The position numbers were made by a program, and so were the translations under genes. Source: Pseudomonadales bacterium (GTDB lineage Bacteria > Pseudomonadota > Gammaproteobacteria > Pseudomonadales > Pseudohongiellaceae). From it: DNA of 64,000 nt. Shown here one piece after another: positions 1 through 7,520 of this stretch. The notes under the pieces are model-generated. The model had not been told where the DNA came from. It was given only the letters and a program-made list of their open reading frames with translations, and searched no databases. The stretch's first letter is position 1; every line of letters starts with the position of its first letter. The stretch covers positions 1,011,001-1,075,000 of the forward strand of contig JACKOH010000001.1 in NCBI GenBank assembly GCA_024234395.1, in the 5' to 3' direction.

Positions 1-29
1 TCTTTTTCCCGCTTGTTGTATGATTCTTT

Positions 30-55
30 TACGCCAAATATACGCCATTGGCGTA
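30..55. promoter_or_regulatory. TACGCCA repeat cluster upstream of integrase
   Basis: The heptamer TACGCCA occurs directly at 30-36 and 41-47 and inverted (TGGCGTA) at 49-55, ending 19 bp before the chosen integrase start. Closely packed direct and inverted copies like this suit an operator or arm-type site for the integrase or its Xis partner. The role is inferred from position only. Confidence 0.4.
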
Positions 56-73
56 AATCGAAGGGGATCGCGT

Positions 74-1060
74 ATGGCTACATTCAGAAAACGGAGCGGG
101 GGTTGGCGTGCCGAGGTGTGCATCAAGGGCACGCGGACATCGGCGACATTCACCACCAAGCGGGAAGCCCAGGCCTGGGCGGCGCAGGAAGAGACCAGGT
201 TGCGGGAAGACTCGGCCGGCAAGATCCCGAACAAGCCGTTCCGCGATCTGCTTGAACGTTATAGCCGCGAGGTCAGTATTCAAAAGCGCGGCGGCGCGCG
301 GGAGCAGAAGATGATCGCCGTCATTCTCCGCGATTCGGTCGCCGAGGTTTCGCTGCGCATGCTTGCGCCGACCGATATCGCCGCCTGGCGAGATCGGCGA
401 CTGAAGCAGGTCTCGGGTTCGACAGTGGAGCGGGAGATGACAATCCTCTCGCATGCCTGTTCGGTGGCCCGGCGCGAGTGGGGATGGCTGCGCGTCAATC
501 CGGTCAGCGATGTGAGGCGACCGCCACCCACGGCGGCGCGTACCCGGCGGCCGACAACAGAAGAAACAGAAAAGCTACTGCATGCGCTGGGGTATTCATC
601 GGAAGCACCACCGGAGACGGCATCGGCACGCGTCGGCGCGGCCTATCTCTTCGCCATCGAAACGGCGATGCGCGCGGGAGAGATCTGCGGTCTGGAGTGG
701 CAGCATGTCAATGATCGGCACGTGCATTTGCCGCTGACAAAGAATGGCTATGCGCGGGATGTGCCGTTGTCGGCCGAGGCGCGTCGTATCATCGAGCAGT
801 TGCGATCCTTGAATGGGGAGGAGGGCGCTGTGTTCGGTGTATCAGCGGCCAGCCTGGATGCCCTGTTTCGCAAGGCTAAAGCACGCGCGCTCATTGAAGA
901 CCTGCATTTTCATGACACGCGCCGCGAGGCGCTTACCAGGCTGTCGAAGGTGTTCGATGTGATGGAGCTTGCCCGCATCAGCGGGCACCGCGATCTGCGG
1001 GTGCTGCAGAATGTGTATTACGCGCCCTCGGTGAAAGACCTGGCCGCTAAACTTGACTAG
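74..1060 (+). CDS. Tyrosine-family site-specific integrase
   Basis: A 328-residue tyrosine recombinase of the phage/genomic-island type, expected to join the island to its attachment site by strand exchange through a covalent 3'-phosphotyrosine. The N-terminal arm-binding segment (GGWRAEVCIKGTRTSATF, a typical beta-sheet with the pattern trait of these enzymes) is followed by a core-binding region and the catalytic domain. Visible catalytic residues are Arg200 (TAMRAGEICGLEW), Lys223, His280 and Arg283 (HFHDTRRE), His305 (SGHRDL) and Tyr315 or Tyr316 (NVYYAPS), so the full set appears intact. I chose the ATG at 74 because the homologous-looking protein begins MATFRKRSGGW; an upstream ATG at 20 would add 18 unlikely residues. 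The stop codon overlaps the convergent HTH gene by 4 bp. It probably marks one end of an island extending to the right; no attachment-site duplicate or tRNA can be seen. Confidence 0.93.
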   Translation: MATFRKRSGGWRAEVCIKGTRTSATFTTKREAQAWAAQEETRLREDSAGKIPNKPFRDLLERYSREVSIQKRGGAREQKMIAVILRDSVAEVSLRMLAPTDIAAWRDRRLKQVSGSTVEREMTILSHACSVARREWGWLRVNPVSDVRRPPPTAARTRRPTTEETEKLLHALGYSSEAPPETASARVGAAYLFAIETAMRAGEICGLEWQHVNDRHVHLPLTKNGYARDVPLSAEARRIIEQLRSLNGEEGAVFGVSAASLDALFRKAKARALIEDLHFHDTRREALTRLSKVFDVMELARISGHRDLRVLQNVYYAPSVKDLAAKLD

Positions 1061-1323
1061 GCGATGCGGTTTTCCTGGTGCTTCTCGGCCCAGGCGATCA
1101 CCTCTTTGGCCTTCCACAACGGTTGCCCTCGACCTTTGCTGCCAGCGACCGGCAACCGGATGGCCTGCGGGAAACCGGGCAGGGCAGTGATGCGTTCACG
1201 CACTACCGCCTCGGAACGTTTCAGGTAAGCGGCGATCTCCTTAACGGACCACAAGTCCACTGTAATCGGAATTCGCGGGGACAGATTGTTGATCGCGTTC
1301 AGGAGCATTTCGATCTGGTTCAT
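1057..1323 (-). CDS. Small HTH protein, AlpA/excisionase-like
   Basis: An 88-residue basic protein with one winged helix-turn-helix of the AlpA/Xis/MerR-like type (DLWSVKEIAAYLKRSEAVVRERI, then FPQAIRLP and QPLWKAKEVIAWAEKH). Such proteins next to an integrase usually direct excision or repress or activate the island. The ATG at 1323 (MNQIEML) is preferred over a longer reading from 1371. It is convergent with the integrase, and the two stop codons share the palindrome CTAG. A recombination directionality factor role is inferred; a plain regulator is equally possible. Confidence 0.75.
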   Translation of the reverse strand: MNQIEMLLNAINNLSPRIPITVDLWSVKEIAAYLKRSEAVVRERITALPGFPQAIRLPVAGSKGRGQPLWKAKEVIAWAEKHQENRIA

Positions 1324-1492
1324 TTTCGTGCCGCGTCGTCGTTGTTGCATCACATGCAGTGAAACTAACACTGGGTAATTTGCTAAATCAAAAATAAATG
1401 TTTACCGCACTGCTAAACGTTATGTTCTGGCAAACTCATGCTGTGTTGTGCAATCTAATGTTTTCAAATCCTGTGCAAGGAGAGGACAGATT

Positions 1493-1744
1493 ATGCAAGC
1501 ATCAGGAATCAAGCGTGCAGTAACGCTGGAGCATCAACTGGCCGAACGCTTTGGTTTGTTGTTGTCGCAAGCGCAACTGGCAGAGTTGCTGGGACGCTCC
1601 ACGGGTGGCCTGCGTTACAGTCTGAGCTACCCCTGCGACCAGCAGACCCGATCACTCAAGGCCTGTGGTCGCAAGATCGGTCGACGTGTGTATTACCCGG
1701 CCTCGGAGGTGGCAAGGATCATTCTCGGTAACGATGAAGCATGA
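1493..1744 (+). CDS. Small putative DNA-binding protein
   Basis: An 83-residue protein starting at an ATG preceded by a strong purine-rich ribosome site (AGGAGAGGA). Its middle (SQAQLAELLGRSTGGLRYSL) reads as a helix-turn-helix that ends in a beta-hairpin-like basic segment (CGRKIGRRVYYPASEVARII), a layout seen in small plasmid and island regulators that recognise DNA much like AlpA. The TGA stop overlaps the ATG of the next gene (ATGA), so the two are translationally coupled. I do not recognise a named family; a copy-control, partition or regulatory role in the island is a guess. Confidence 0.65.
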   Translation: MQASGIKRAVTLEHQLAERFGLLLSQAQLAELLGRSTGGLRYSLSYPCDQQTRSLKACGRKIGRRVYYPASEVARIILGNDEA

Positions 1745-2454
1745 GTAATACCATCATCCGTGCGCCACGACGCTATCGTTTTGTAACGATCAATCAAGAC
1801 GCCGTGGAAGATTCACGCCTTTCCTGGGCGGCGCGTGGCCTGCATGGCTACCTGCTTTCCCGGCCGGATGACTGGAAGGTGCTCATCAAAGATCTGCAAC
1901 GCCGCGGCGATTTAGGGCGCGACGGTATCTACAAGCTACTCCGGGAACTGCGCGAGACCGGCTATGTTCGATACGAACGCACTCGCGATGAGCAAGGTCG
2001 CATGCGTGGCGGAATTTACTATGTTCACGAGATACCGGATTCACTACATCCGGGTTCACCGGATATGGCTCAGTCAGATAAGGCCGCGCCGTGTCCGGTG
2101 AAGCCGGAAGCATTACCTAATACCGATAAAGACCTAAGCAGGACAACAACTACAATACCCACTGATACCTACGGCGGTAGTCGTCGTGAATTCGATCACG
2201 CCGGCGTGCTGTTTTCCCGCTGGTTACCGGACGAATTGCGGGCACCCGCGACGCGCCAGGTCGCTGAGCTCAGCAGGCCGCTGGCGCAGATGGTGATCGA
2301 TGAATGGACGGGCGCCATCACAGCGGGAGCTATCCGCAGCTCGCCATTGGGCTATCTGCGCGCCCTGGTTCAACGCATGCAGCAGGGTGAGTTCACGCCC
2401 AAATACGCCGATCAGATTGCGCAGGCACGCAAGGCCGGAGCGGTTCCACTGTAA
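1741..2454 (+). CDS. HTH protein, replication-initiator-like
   Basis: A 237-residue protein with an N-terminal winged helix (residues about 10-85: RFVTINQDAVEDSRLSWAAR, then GLHGYLLSRPDDW and DGIYKLLRELRETGYVRYER). This is the arrangement of DnaD-like and plasmid helix-turn-helix proteins described as domain-containing replication or regulatory proteins. A low-complexity Thr-rich linker (TTTTIPTDTYGG) separates a C-terminal helical domain (LFSRWLPDELRAPATRQVAEL to the end) that resembles the C-terminal part of island replication proteins. It overlaps the preceding gene by 4 bp and is probably co-transcribed with it. Its precise role, replication of an excised circle or regulation, cannot be settled from sequence. 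Confidence 0.7.
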   Translation: MSNTIIRAPRRYRFVTINQDAVEDSRLSWAARGLHGYLLSRPDDWKVLIKDLQRRGDLGRDGIYKLLRELRETGYVRYERTRDEQGRMRGGIYYVHEIPDSLHPGSPDMAQSDKAAPCPVKPEALPNTDKDLSRTTTTIPTDTYGGSRREFDHAGVLFSRWLPDELRAPATRQVAELSRPLAQMVIDEWTGAITAGAIRSSPLGYLRALVQRMQQGEFTPKYADQIAQARKAGAVPL

Positions 2455-3145
2455 CCACGGCCCGAACAACTCTGCCGGCTCGATGGCCATGACAGGTCAC
2501 AGACCTGGCGTGACGGTTGATGCGGTCGAAGCCCTCGTCACTGCTGAGCGATTGCTAAGGTAGTGACGAGGGCGGCGGAGCCCGGAACGACGACGGCTTG
2601 CGCTGGAATTGATGCGTTCGGTGCGAATTCAGTCTGGCTATACTGGCGGCCATGCATCACGGAGAGCTTCATACGCGGCCACGGCGGTAACGTGGATGGG
2701 GGAAGTTGCCCTCGCTATCTTAAATGGCAAAAACAACGACAGCGTCGATAGAGCTTCAACGGCGCACAGCCTCGGCTGCAGCTCATCTTCAACGCTTCTT
2801 CAACTGTAGGACGTCGTCCTCACTTCAATCTGGCTATCGCCACTTCAAATCCGGCTGGCAATCAGCCGACTTTCGTCACGCCGTTACATCGACGGTTTCT
2901 TGCAACACGCGGACCGATGGTTCCGCCCATTAAAAGGAGGTGAATGACTCACCATCACAGCGGGCCCTTCGAGCCCTTGGTTTACCCGGCACCATCTTCA
3001 CCAGAAGAGCAGCCAGGTTGCCTGCGACCAGGCTTATCAGGTCGAACGGGGAGTTGTGTCCCTTGACCCTTGCGCCTCGGCGGACCCTGCCAGGCTACGA
3101 GCCTGCGGTTGGTCATAAACACTTACCAGATTTGGAAAGTACACG
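2455..3145. other. Gene-poor region with possible leader ORF
   Basis: About 690 bp without a convincing gene. Short open frames at 2563-2751, 2609-2809, 2724-2933 and 2940-3149 overlap one another and show no family signature. The best local signal is a near-perfect ribosome-binding sequence (AAAAGGAGGTGA, 2932-2943) immediately before ATG 2944, which opens a 40-codon proline-rich frame ending at 3066 (begins MTHHHSGPFEPL). It could be a leader peptide upstream of the integrase relic at 3146, but the spacing to the ATG is too short for normal initiation. I see no hairpin terminator or attachment site. Confidence 0.35.
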
Positions 3146-3307
3146 ATGAGAGACCTGAACTACCAATTGAAGCTATTGTGCCAACTCAACCGCGACGGCA
3201 GTTTCAGCACCACCCAACGCAAGCTGGATCATCAGGCACGACTTAACATCAGCCATGAGCGCGGCCATTCTCGAGAACAGATAAGTGCAGTTTATTTAAG
3301 ACGCTGA
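3146..3307 (+). pseudogene. Internally deleted integrase relic (N-term joined to C-term)
   Basis: A 53-codon open frame. It starts MRDLNYQLKLLCQLNRDGSF, the hallmark N-terminus of a family of ~300-residue ICE/plasmid tyrosine integrases with a Phage_integ_N-type domain. After about 30 residues it runs directly into ISHERGHSREQISAVYLRR, which looks like the C-terminal box of the same family (GH.RE motif and catalytic Tyr of AVYL). About 250 internal codons are therefore missing, including the Arg and His-x-x-Arg catalytic residues, so it cannot recombine DNA. The frame is intact across the joint. The family assignment rests on remembered consensus and should be checked by alignment. Confidence 0.6.
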
Positions 3308-3379
3308 CAGGAGAAACAAGGGTTCAAAGATGCGCCACATAGCATGTTCATTAGTTTTTTGGTTTAACACCTTTCCTAA

Positions 3380-3400
3380 TTAACAATTAAGAGTTGTTAA
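3380..3400. promoter_or_regulatory. Inverted repeat, candidate AbiEi operator
   Basis: A perfect inverted repeat TTAACAA-N7-TTGTTAA lies 26 bp upstream of the candidate -35 element of abiEi. AbiEi antitoxins are known to repress their own operon by binding inverted repeats upstream. The assignment here is by position and symmetry. Confidence 0.5.
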
Positions 3401-3425
3401 ATCAGCTTCAAAGTAAACTTCGTAC

Positions 3426-3454
3426 TTGAGCCGGGTTTGTATTTGCGCTAGATT
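3426..3454 (+). promoter_or_regulatory. Candidate sigma-70 promoter of abiE operon
   Basis: TTGAGC (3426-3431) and TAGATT (3449-3454) are spaced by 17 bp. The abiEi ATG is at 3462, only 8 bases after the -10, and no Shine-Dalgarno sequence precedes it. If this promoter is used, the mRNA would be leaderless or nearly so. Confidence 0.45.
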
Positions 3455-3461
3455 AACAAGC

Positions 3462-4259
3462 ATGACTAGTGAGCCCCGCAGCAAATTAAACCGACTGCTT
3501 ACCGCATGGCCCCAGGGTACCGTGGCGGTGTCACGCTGGCTGGAGGCAAAGGGGGCTTATCAGCAACTGGTGCACGAGTATGAGAAAAGCGGCTGGATAC
3601 GGCGCCTCGGCCACGGTGCCTATGTGCGCGCCGGCGACACGGTCGAGTGGTCCGGCGGCCTGCACGCCCTCCAGGCTCAATTGAAGTTGCCCGTCCACGC
3701 CGGGGCCAAAACCGCTTTGCAGCTACAAGGATACGGGCACTTTCTGCCGATGGGGAAGGGTGGGACCGTATCGCTGTTCGCCAGTCCCGGTACCCGCCTG
3801 CCTGCGTGGTTTCGGCAATATGATTGGGGGGTGTCGCTTCGCTATACCACCACAACGTTGTTCGCCGACAATCCGAATACAGGCCTCACCGAAAAAGAAT
3901 TGGCCAGCTATGCCATAACGATATCGGCACCCGAGCGCGCCATCATGGAAGTGCTGTATCTCATTCCGGAAGAGGAATCCTTTGCAGAGGCCACCCTGCT
4001 CATGGAGGGCTTGACCACTTTGCGGCCGCGCCTGGTTCAATCGCTGTTGGAACAGTGCCGTTCGGTGAAGGTGAAGCGGCTGTTCATGGTGCTCGCGGAA
4101 ACCTGCAACCATGCCTGGGTCAAGAAGCTGGACCTGTCGAAGGTAGACTTCGGCAAAGGCAAGCGCATGATCGTCAAAGGCGGACGGTTGGACACCAAAT
4201 ACAACATCACCGTCCCGGACACGGGATCTGACTGGAAGGCATCGGTGAATTCGGCATGA
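3462..4259 (+). CDS. abiEi: Type IV TA antitoxin AbiEi, transcriptional repressor
   Basis: A 265-residue AbiEi-family antitoxin. The N-terminal winged helix (LNRLLTAWPQGTVAVSRWLEAKGAY..LVHEYEKSGWI) binds the operon promoter; the following antitoxin domain (GGLHALQAQLKLPVHAGAKTALQLQGYGHFLP) matches the AbiEi_3-type pattern, and a helical C-terminus (LVQSLLEQCRSVKVKRLFMVLAE) completes it. In characterised AbiE systems the antitoxin both represses transcription and counteracts the nucleotidyltransferase toxin without forming a stable complex. The start at 3462 is chosen by homology pattern (MTSEPRSKL) and by the promoter 8 bp upstream. The stop codon overlaps the ATG of the toxin gene (ATGA), the standard operon order. 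The antitoxin appears intact even though the toxin is broken. Confidence 0.9.
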   Translation: MTSEPRSKLNRLLTAWPQGTVAVSRWLEAKGAYQQLVHEYEKSGWIRRLGHGAYVRAGDTVEWSGGLHALQAQLKLPVHAGAKTALQLQGYGHFLPMGKGGTVSLFASPGTRLPAWFRQYDWGVSLRYTTTTLFADNPNTGLTEKELASYAITISAPERAIMEVLYLIPEEESFAEATLLMEGLTTLRPRLVQSLLEQCRSVKVKRLFMVLAETCNHAWVKKLDLSKVDFGKGKRMIVKGGRLDTKYNITVPDTGSDWKASVNSA

Positions 4260-5172
4260 AAGACAGTCCCTACTTCAAACAGGCGCAACTCATGCTGCGG
4301 GTCATGCCCCATGTGGCAGCAGAGGCGTGCTTTGCGCTGAAGGGCGGCACGGCGATCAATCTCTATGTGCGCGACATGCCGCGACTGTCGGTCGATATCG
4401 ATCTGACCTATTTGCTCCTGGAACCACGCGAGACGGCATTGGCAAACATCAGTGAAGCCTTGCAGCGTATCGCCGCCGCGATCCGAAAAACCGTACCGGG
4501 AACAACTGTGCAGGAGATCCGGGCAAGGGGAGCGGAGCATGTTTCCAAGTAATCGTCCGCACGGCGGAAGCCACGATCAAGATCGAACCCAATCTGGTAC
4601 TCCGAGGTAGCGTGTTTTCGCCCGTGGAGCGGGAGCTGAGCGAGCAGGCGGAGTTGCTGTTCGAGGCCTCGGCGACGGCCAGCACACTGGCTATCGCGGA
4701 TCTGTACGGCGGTAAACTGTGCGCTGCGCTGGATCGCCAGCATCCGCGCGACATCTTCGACGTCAAGATCCTGATGGAGAACGAAGGCATCACGGATGAC
4801 ATCCGTACTGCCTTCATCATTTATCTCGCGAGCCATGACCGGCCGATGAGCGAATTGCTCGAACCCAACCTGAAGGATTTTCGGCAATTGTTCGAGCAAG
4901 AGTTCGCCGGCATGGCGGATGAAGAAGTTGAACACAATGAACTGGTCGCAGTGCGTGACAGGCTCATCGACACAATCAGGAACACACTAACAGAGAACGA
5001 AAAGAAATTCCTGCTCTCGATCAAGCAAGGGGAGCCTGATTGGGATCTTATGCCAGTAGCAGGCATCGACCAGCTGCCTGCGATTCAATGGAAACTGGTT
5101 AATATCCGGAGGATGGACAAAAAGAAACAGAAGGAATCGCTGCAAAAACTCCAAGCAGCGATGGGGTTGTGA
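4256..5172 (+). pseudogene. abiEii: AbiEii nucleotidyltransferase toxin, frameshifted
   Basis: The AbiEii toxin of the abiE pair, a DNA-polymerase-beta-like nucleotidyltransferase. The first part (4256-4552) carries the nucleotide-binding GGTAINLY and metal-binding DIDLTY motifs. The frame then stops at TAA 4550, yet the adjacent frame reads on from 4549 with IVRTAEATIKIEPNLVLRG and continues as 4612-5172, including the family segment IADLYGGKLCAALDRQHPRDIFDVK. One base appears to be missing near 4549, probably after the Ser-Lys of HVSK. Repairing it would give ~305 residues, the usual length. As given, the toxin is truncated after the active-site half and is probably inactive. Its last codons (from 5154) are duplicated in IS copy B. 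A base-calling error cannot be excluded. Confidence 0.85.
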
Positions 5173-5403
5173 ATAGGCGGAAATGTTAATAAAAGGAAGC
5201 CTTCTTCCGACTATCACAATGAGGCGTACCCGCGTACCGTCAGTACCTTTTTCAAGCAGGAGGACCTCGAAAGCCGTCTGGCCAAGCGCAAGGTGTGTGT
5301 CGATCCATTGACCAAGCCGATAGACTAGTCAGCCGGGCAACGGCGAAACAACCCGGGCGCTGGTCTACACTGGCAGTGACACCCTGTCGAAAAGGACGTC
5401 GAC

Positions 5404-6975
5404 TTGCCGCTGCCAGCTACGTTACCCGGTGGATTCCCGCCCGCTCTTTCAGCCGCAACCCTTCCCCGCTACCGGCGTCACCAGCCGGAAACGACCCTGC
5501 TGTACCGTATCGTCGAGCAGCACTACCCGGCCTTCCTCGCCCTCCGGGAAGCCGAAGGCCGAAGCTTGCCCGACTACGTGCAGCAGGAGTTTAATGACTA
5601 CCTCAGGTGCGGCCGCCTGGAACACGGCTTCCTCAGAGTCCGCTGCGAGAGCTGCCACCACGAGAAGCTGGTGGCGTTCTCCTGGCCGCTCCTGCGCATC
5701 CATGCGCTCGCGGCATTAGTGCATCCATGCACGTCACAACGAAGGGGCTTCTGCCCCAGCTGCGGCGCCCGGCGAATGGTGGAAAGCGCCGCCCTGCTGG
5801 TGGACGAGGTCTTTCCCGTCAGACCGATCCGCCAGTGGGTGCTTACCGTCCCGTTCCCGCTGCGTTTCCTGTTTGCCGCCTATCCGGAACTGATGGGAAG
5901 AGTCCTCGGTATCGTGACCCGAGCCATCTCCACCCACTTGGCCCACCAGGCCGGGCTCACCAGGAAGGAAGCTCACACCGGGGCGGTCACCCTGATCCAG
6001 CGCTTCGGCTCGGCCCTGAACCTAAACATTCACTTCCATATGCTGTTTCTGGACGGGGTGTATATACAGGACGATGCCGGCCACTACGGCTTCCGTCGCA
6101 CGCCACCCCCGACCGTCGAGCAGCTCCACGACCTGCTCCATGCCATCAGCCGGCGGGTGGCCAGCTTCCTGGAACGGCGGGGGATCCTGGAGCGGGATGC
6201 GCAGAACAGCTACCTGACCCTGGACGGACTGGAGGAAGATCCCCTGCAGGACCTCCACAGCCACTCGGTCACCTACCGCATCGCAGTGGGCCCGCAGAAG
6301 GGCCGCCAGGTGTTCTGCCTGCAGACCATTCCCCCAAAGCCGGAAGAGCAGCCCGACCACGCCCGGGTCGCCAAACTCAACGGCTTCAGCCTGCACGCCG
6401 GGGTGGCCGCCCGGGCCGATCAGCGTAACAAGCTGGAACGGCTGTGCCGCTACATCGCCCGCCCGGCGATCGCGGAGAAACGCCTGTCACTCACCTCGAC
6501 CGGCAAGGTACGCTACGAGCTGAAGACGCCGTTCAGAAACGGTACCACCCACGTGATCTTCGAACCGTTGGACTTTGTTGCACGACTGGCCGCCCTGGTG
6601 CCGAAGCCAAGAGTCAACTTGACCCGCTTCCATGGGGTCTTCGCCCCCAACAGTAAACACCGTGCCGCCATCACGCCGTCGGGGCGGGGCAGGGGAAGCA
6701 ACAAGAACAAGGACCGACTCCACCCGGATGACAGAACGCCTGCCGAACGCCACGCCGCCATGACATGGGCCCAGCGCCTGAAGCGGGTCTTCCAGATCGA
6801 CATCGAAACCTGCGAGAAGTGTCAGGGGCCGGTAAGGATTGTCGCCTACATCGAAGACCCGGCGGTGATCCGGCAGATACTGGCACATTTGAGCAAGAGG
6901 GAATCCGCCGATTTCCAGGCACAGCTCCCGCCTGAACGGGCCCCGCCGCAGAGCAACCTGTTCGACGACGCCTGA
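5404..6975 (+). CDS. IS91-family HUH transposase, copy A
   Basis: A 523-residue IS91-type rolling-circle transposase. The N-terminal zinc ribbon (CESC...FCPSCGARRM, residues about 78-122) is followed by the Y2/HUH domain with the metal-binding His-x-His in NLNIHFHMLFLDG and a catalytic-tyrosine region (LCRYIARPAIA). A C-terminal Cys pair (CEKCQG) ends the protein. The start is TTG at 5404, 8 bp after AAAGGA; copy C uses the equivalent TTG. Compared with copy C it has 17 extra residues inside the zinc ribbon, which replace the Cys of FSC by Trp (see the repeat at 5684). The insertion keeps the frame, so activity is uncertain. It is almost identical to copy B. Confidence 0.92.
   Translation: MPLPATLPGGFPPALSAATLPRYRRHQPETTLLYRIVEQHYPAFLALREAEGRSLPDYVQQEFNDYLRCGRLEHGFLRVRCESCHHEKLVAFSWPLLRIHALAALVHPCTSQRRGFCPSCGARRMVESAALLVDEVFPVRPIRQWVLTVPFPLRFLFAAYPELMGRVLGIVTRAISTHLAHQAGLTRKEAHTGAVTLIQRFGSALNLNIHFHMLFLDGVYIQDDAGHYGFRRTPPPTVEQLHDLLHAISRRVASFLERRGILERDAQNSYLTLDGLEEDPLQDLHSHSVTYRIAVGPQKGRQVFCLQTIPPKPEEQPDHARVAKLNGFSLHAGVAARADQRNKLERLCRYIARPAIAEKRLSLTSTGKVRYELKTPFRNGTTHVIFEPLDFVARLAALVPKPRVNLTRFHGVFAPNSKHRAAITPSGRGRGSNKNKDRLHPDDRTPAERHAAMTWAQRLKRVFQIDIETCEKCQGPVRIVAYIEDPAVIRQILAHLSKRESADFQAQLPPERAPPQSNLFDDA
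5684..5734. repeat. 51-bp in-frame insertion in the transposase zinc ribbon
   Basis: Relative to copy C, copies A and B carry 51 extra bases between the codons for FS and RRGFC. The insert contains two direct copies of GCATCCATGC separated by 15 bp and looks like a small dispersed repeat. It removes one zinc-ligand Cys but supplies a new one (HPC). The same insertion lies at about 12608-12658 in copy B. Confidence 0.6.
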
Positions 6976-7520
6976 CTCGATTACAAGTAGAAAGAAGGAG
7001 AATTTACAGTCTGCCAAGGGGTGAGGTAAGCGTATTTGAAAGCGCCAGCTTTCTGCGCAACCGAACGCTCCCAATCTGTGATTGGGGGCTGGAACGGCGG
7101 CCGGAGGCCGGCGGCCCCTCGGTCCGGTGCCGGCATGCGTGCCTGTTTTCAATGCATCGGGGCTGACAAGCAGAGAATTTCCGGGTTTTCCGTCCAAAGG
7201 GACGACCATGCATGAATCACGATGGCCTAACGACCACACACTTGGACACACCTGGACATTGCCCTGGTATCAGAGATACCTTTTGTACTTCTTATAAGCT
7301 CATCATATAGGTGGTATTATCACGTATTTTGTGGGATGCTCTGAGTCATGCAGCCTAGAAGCTCATACGGTTGGTGTATTGGCTCGACAACATTTGCATA
7401 TGAATTTGCCAGTTTGATCTACGGTTCTTCCTAAGCATCTTCTGATAAAGATGAATTCTTAAAATCACAAGTGACTGCATTACTTGTACGGCAACTATAC
7501 TAATGAGATTTTGCATTGCT

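Larger units (their letters stand above)
5154..7299 (+). mobile_element. IS91-like element, copy A, with upstream segment shared with copy B
   Basis: The element core runs from about 5365 (CTACACTGGC, where homology to copies C and F begins) to 7299. The 3' end is a hairpin GGTATC-AGA-GATACC followed by TTTTGTACTTCTTATAAGC, found in nearly the same form at the ends of B, E, F and G. Downstream of the transposase is a ~320-bp non-coding arm. The stretch 5154-5364 lies outside the core but is repeated exactly upstream of copy B. It contains the last codons of abiEii and a ~50-codon open frame fragment (5173-5328, includes DYHNEAYPRTVSTFF) of unknown origin. No terminal inverted repeats or target duplications are visible, as expected for the IS91 family. 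Confidence 0.85.

Noticed and set aside
1..73. tRNA or attachment-site half next to the integrase
   Set aside because: No cloverleaf or tRNA 3' end could be found in the short sequence available, and no duplicate was seen elsewhere in the window.
2563..2933. Three overlapping small plus-strand frames (62-69 residues)
   Set aside because: They overlap in different frames, lack ribosome sites and have no family signature.
4540..4560. Programmed frameshift in abiEii
   Set aside because: No slippery heptamer or downstream structure is visible at GTTTCCAAGTAATC; a mutation or base error is simpler.
6487..7251. 254-residue minus-strand open frame antisense to the copy A transposase
   Set aside because: It is the antisense of high-GC transposase codons, recurs in B and E for the same reason and has no family features.
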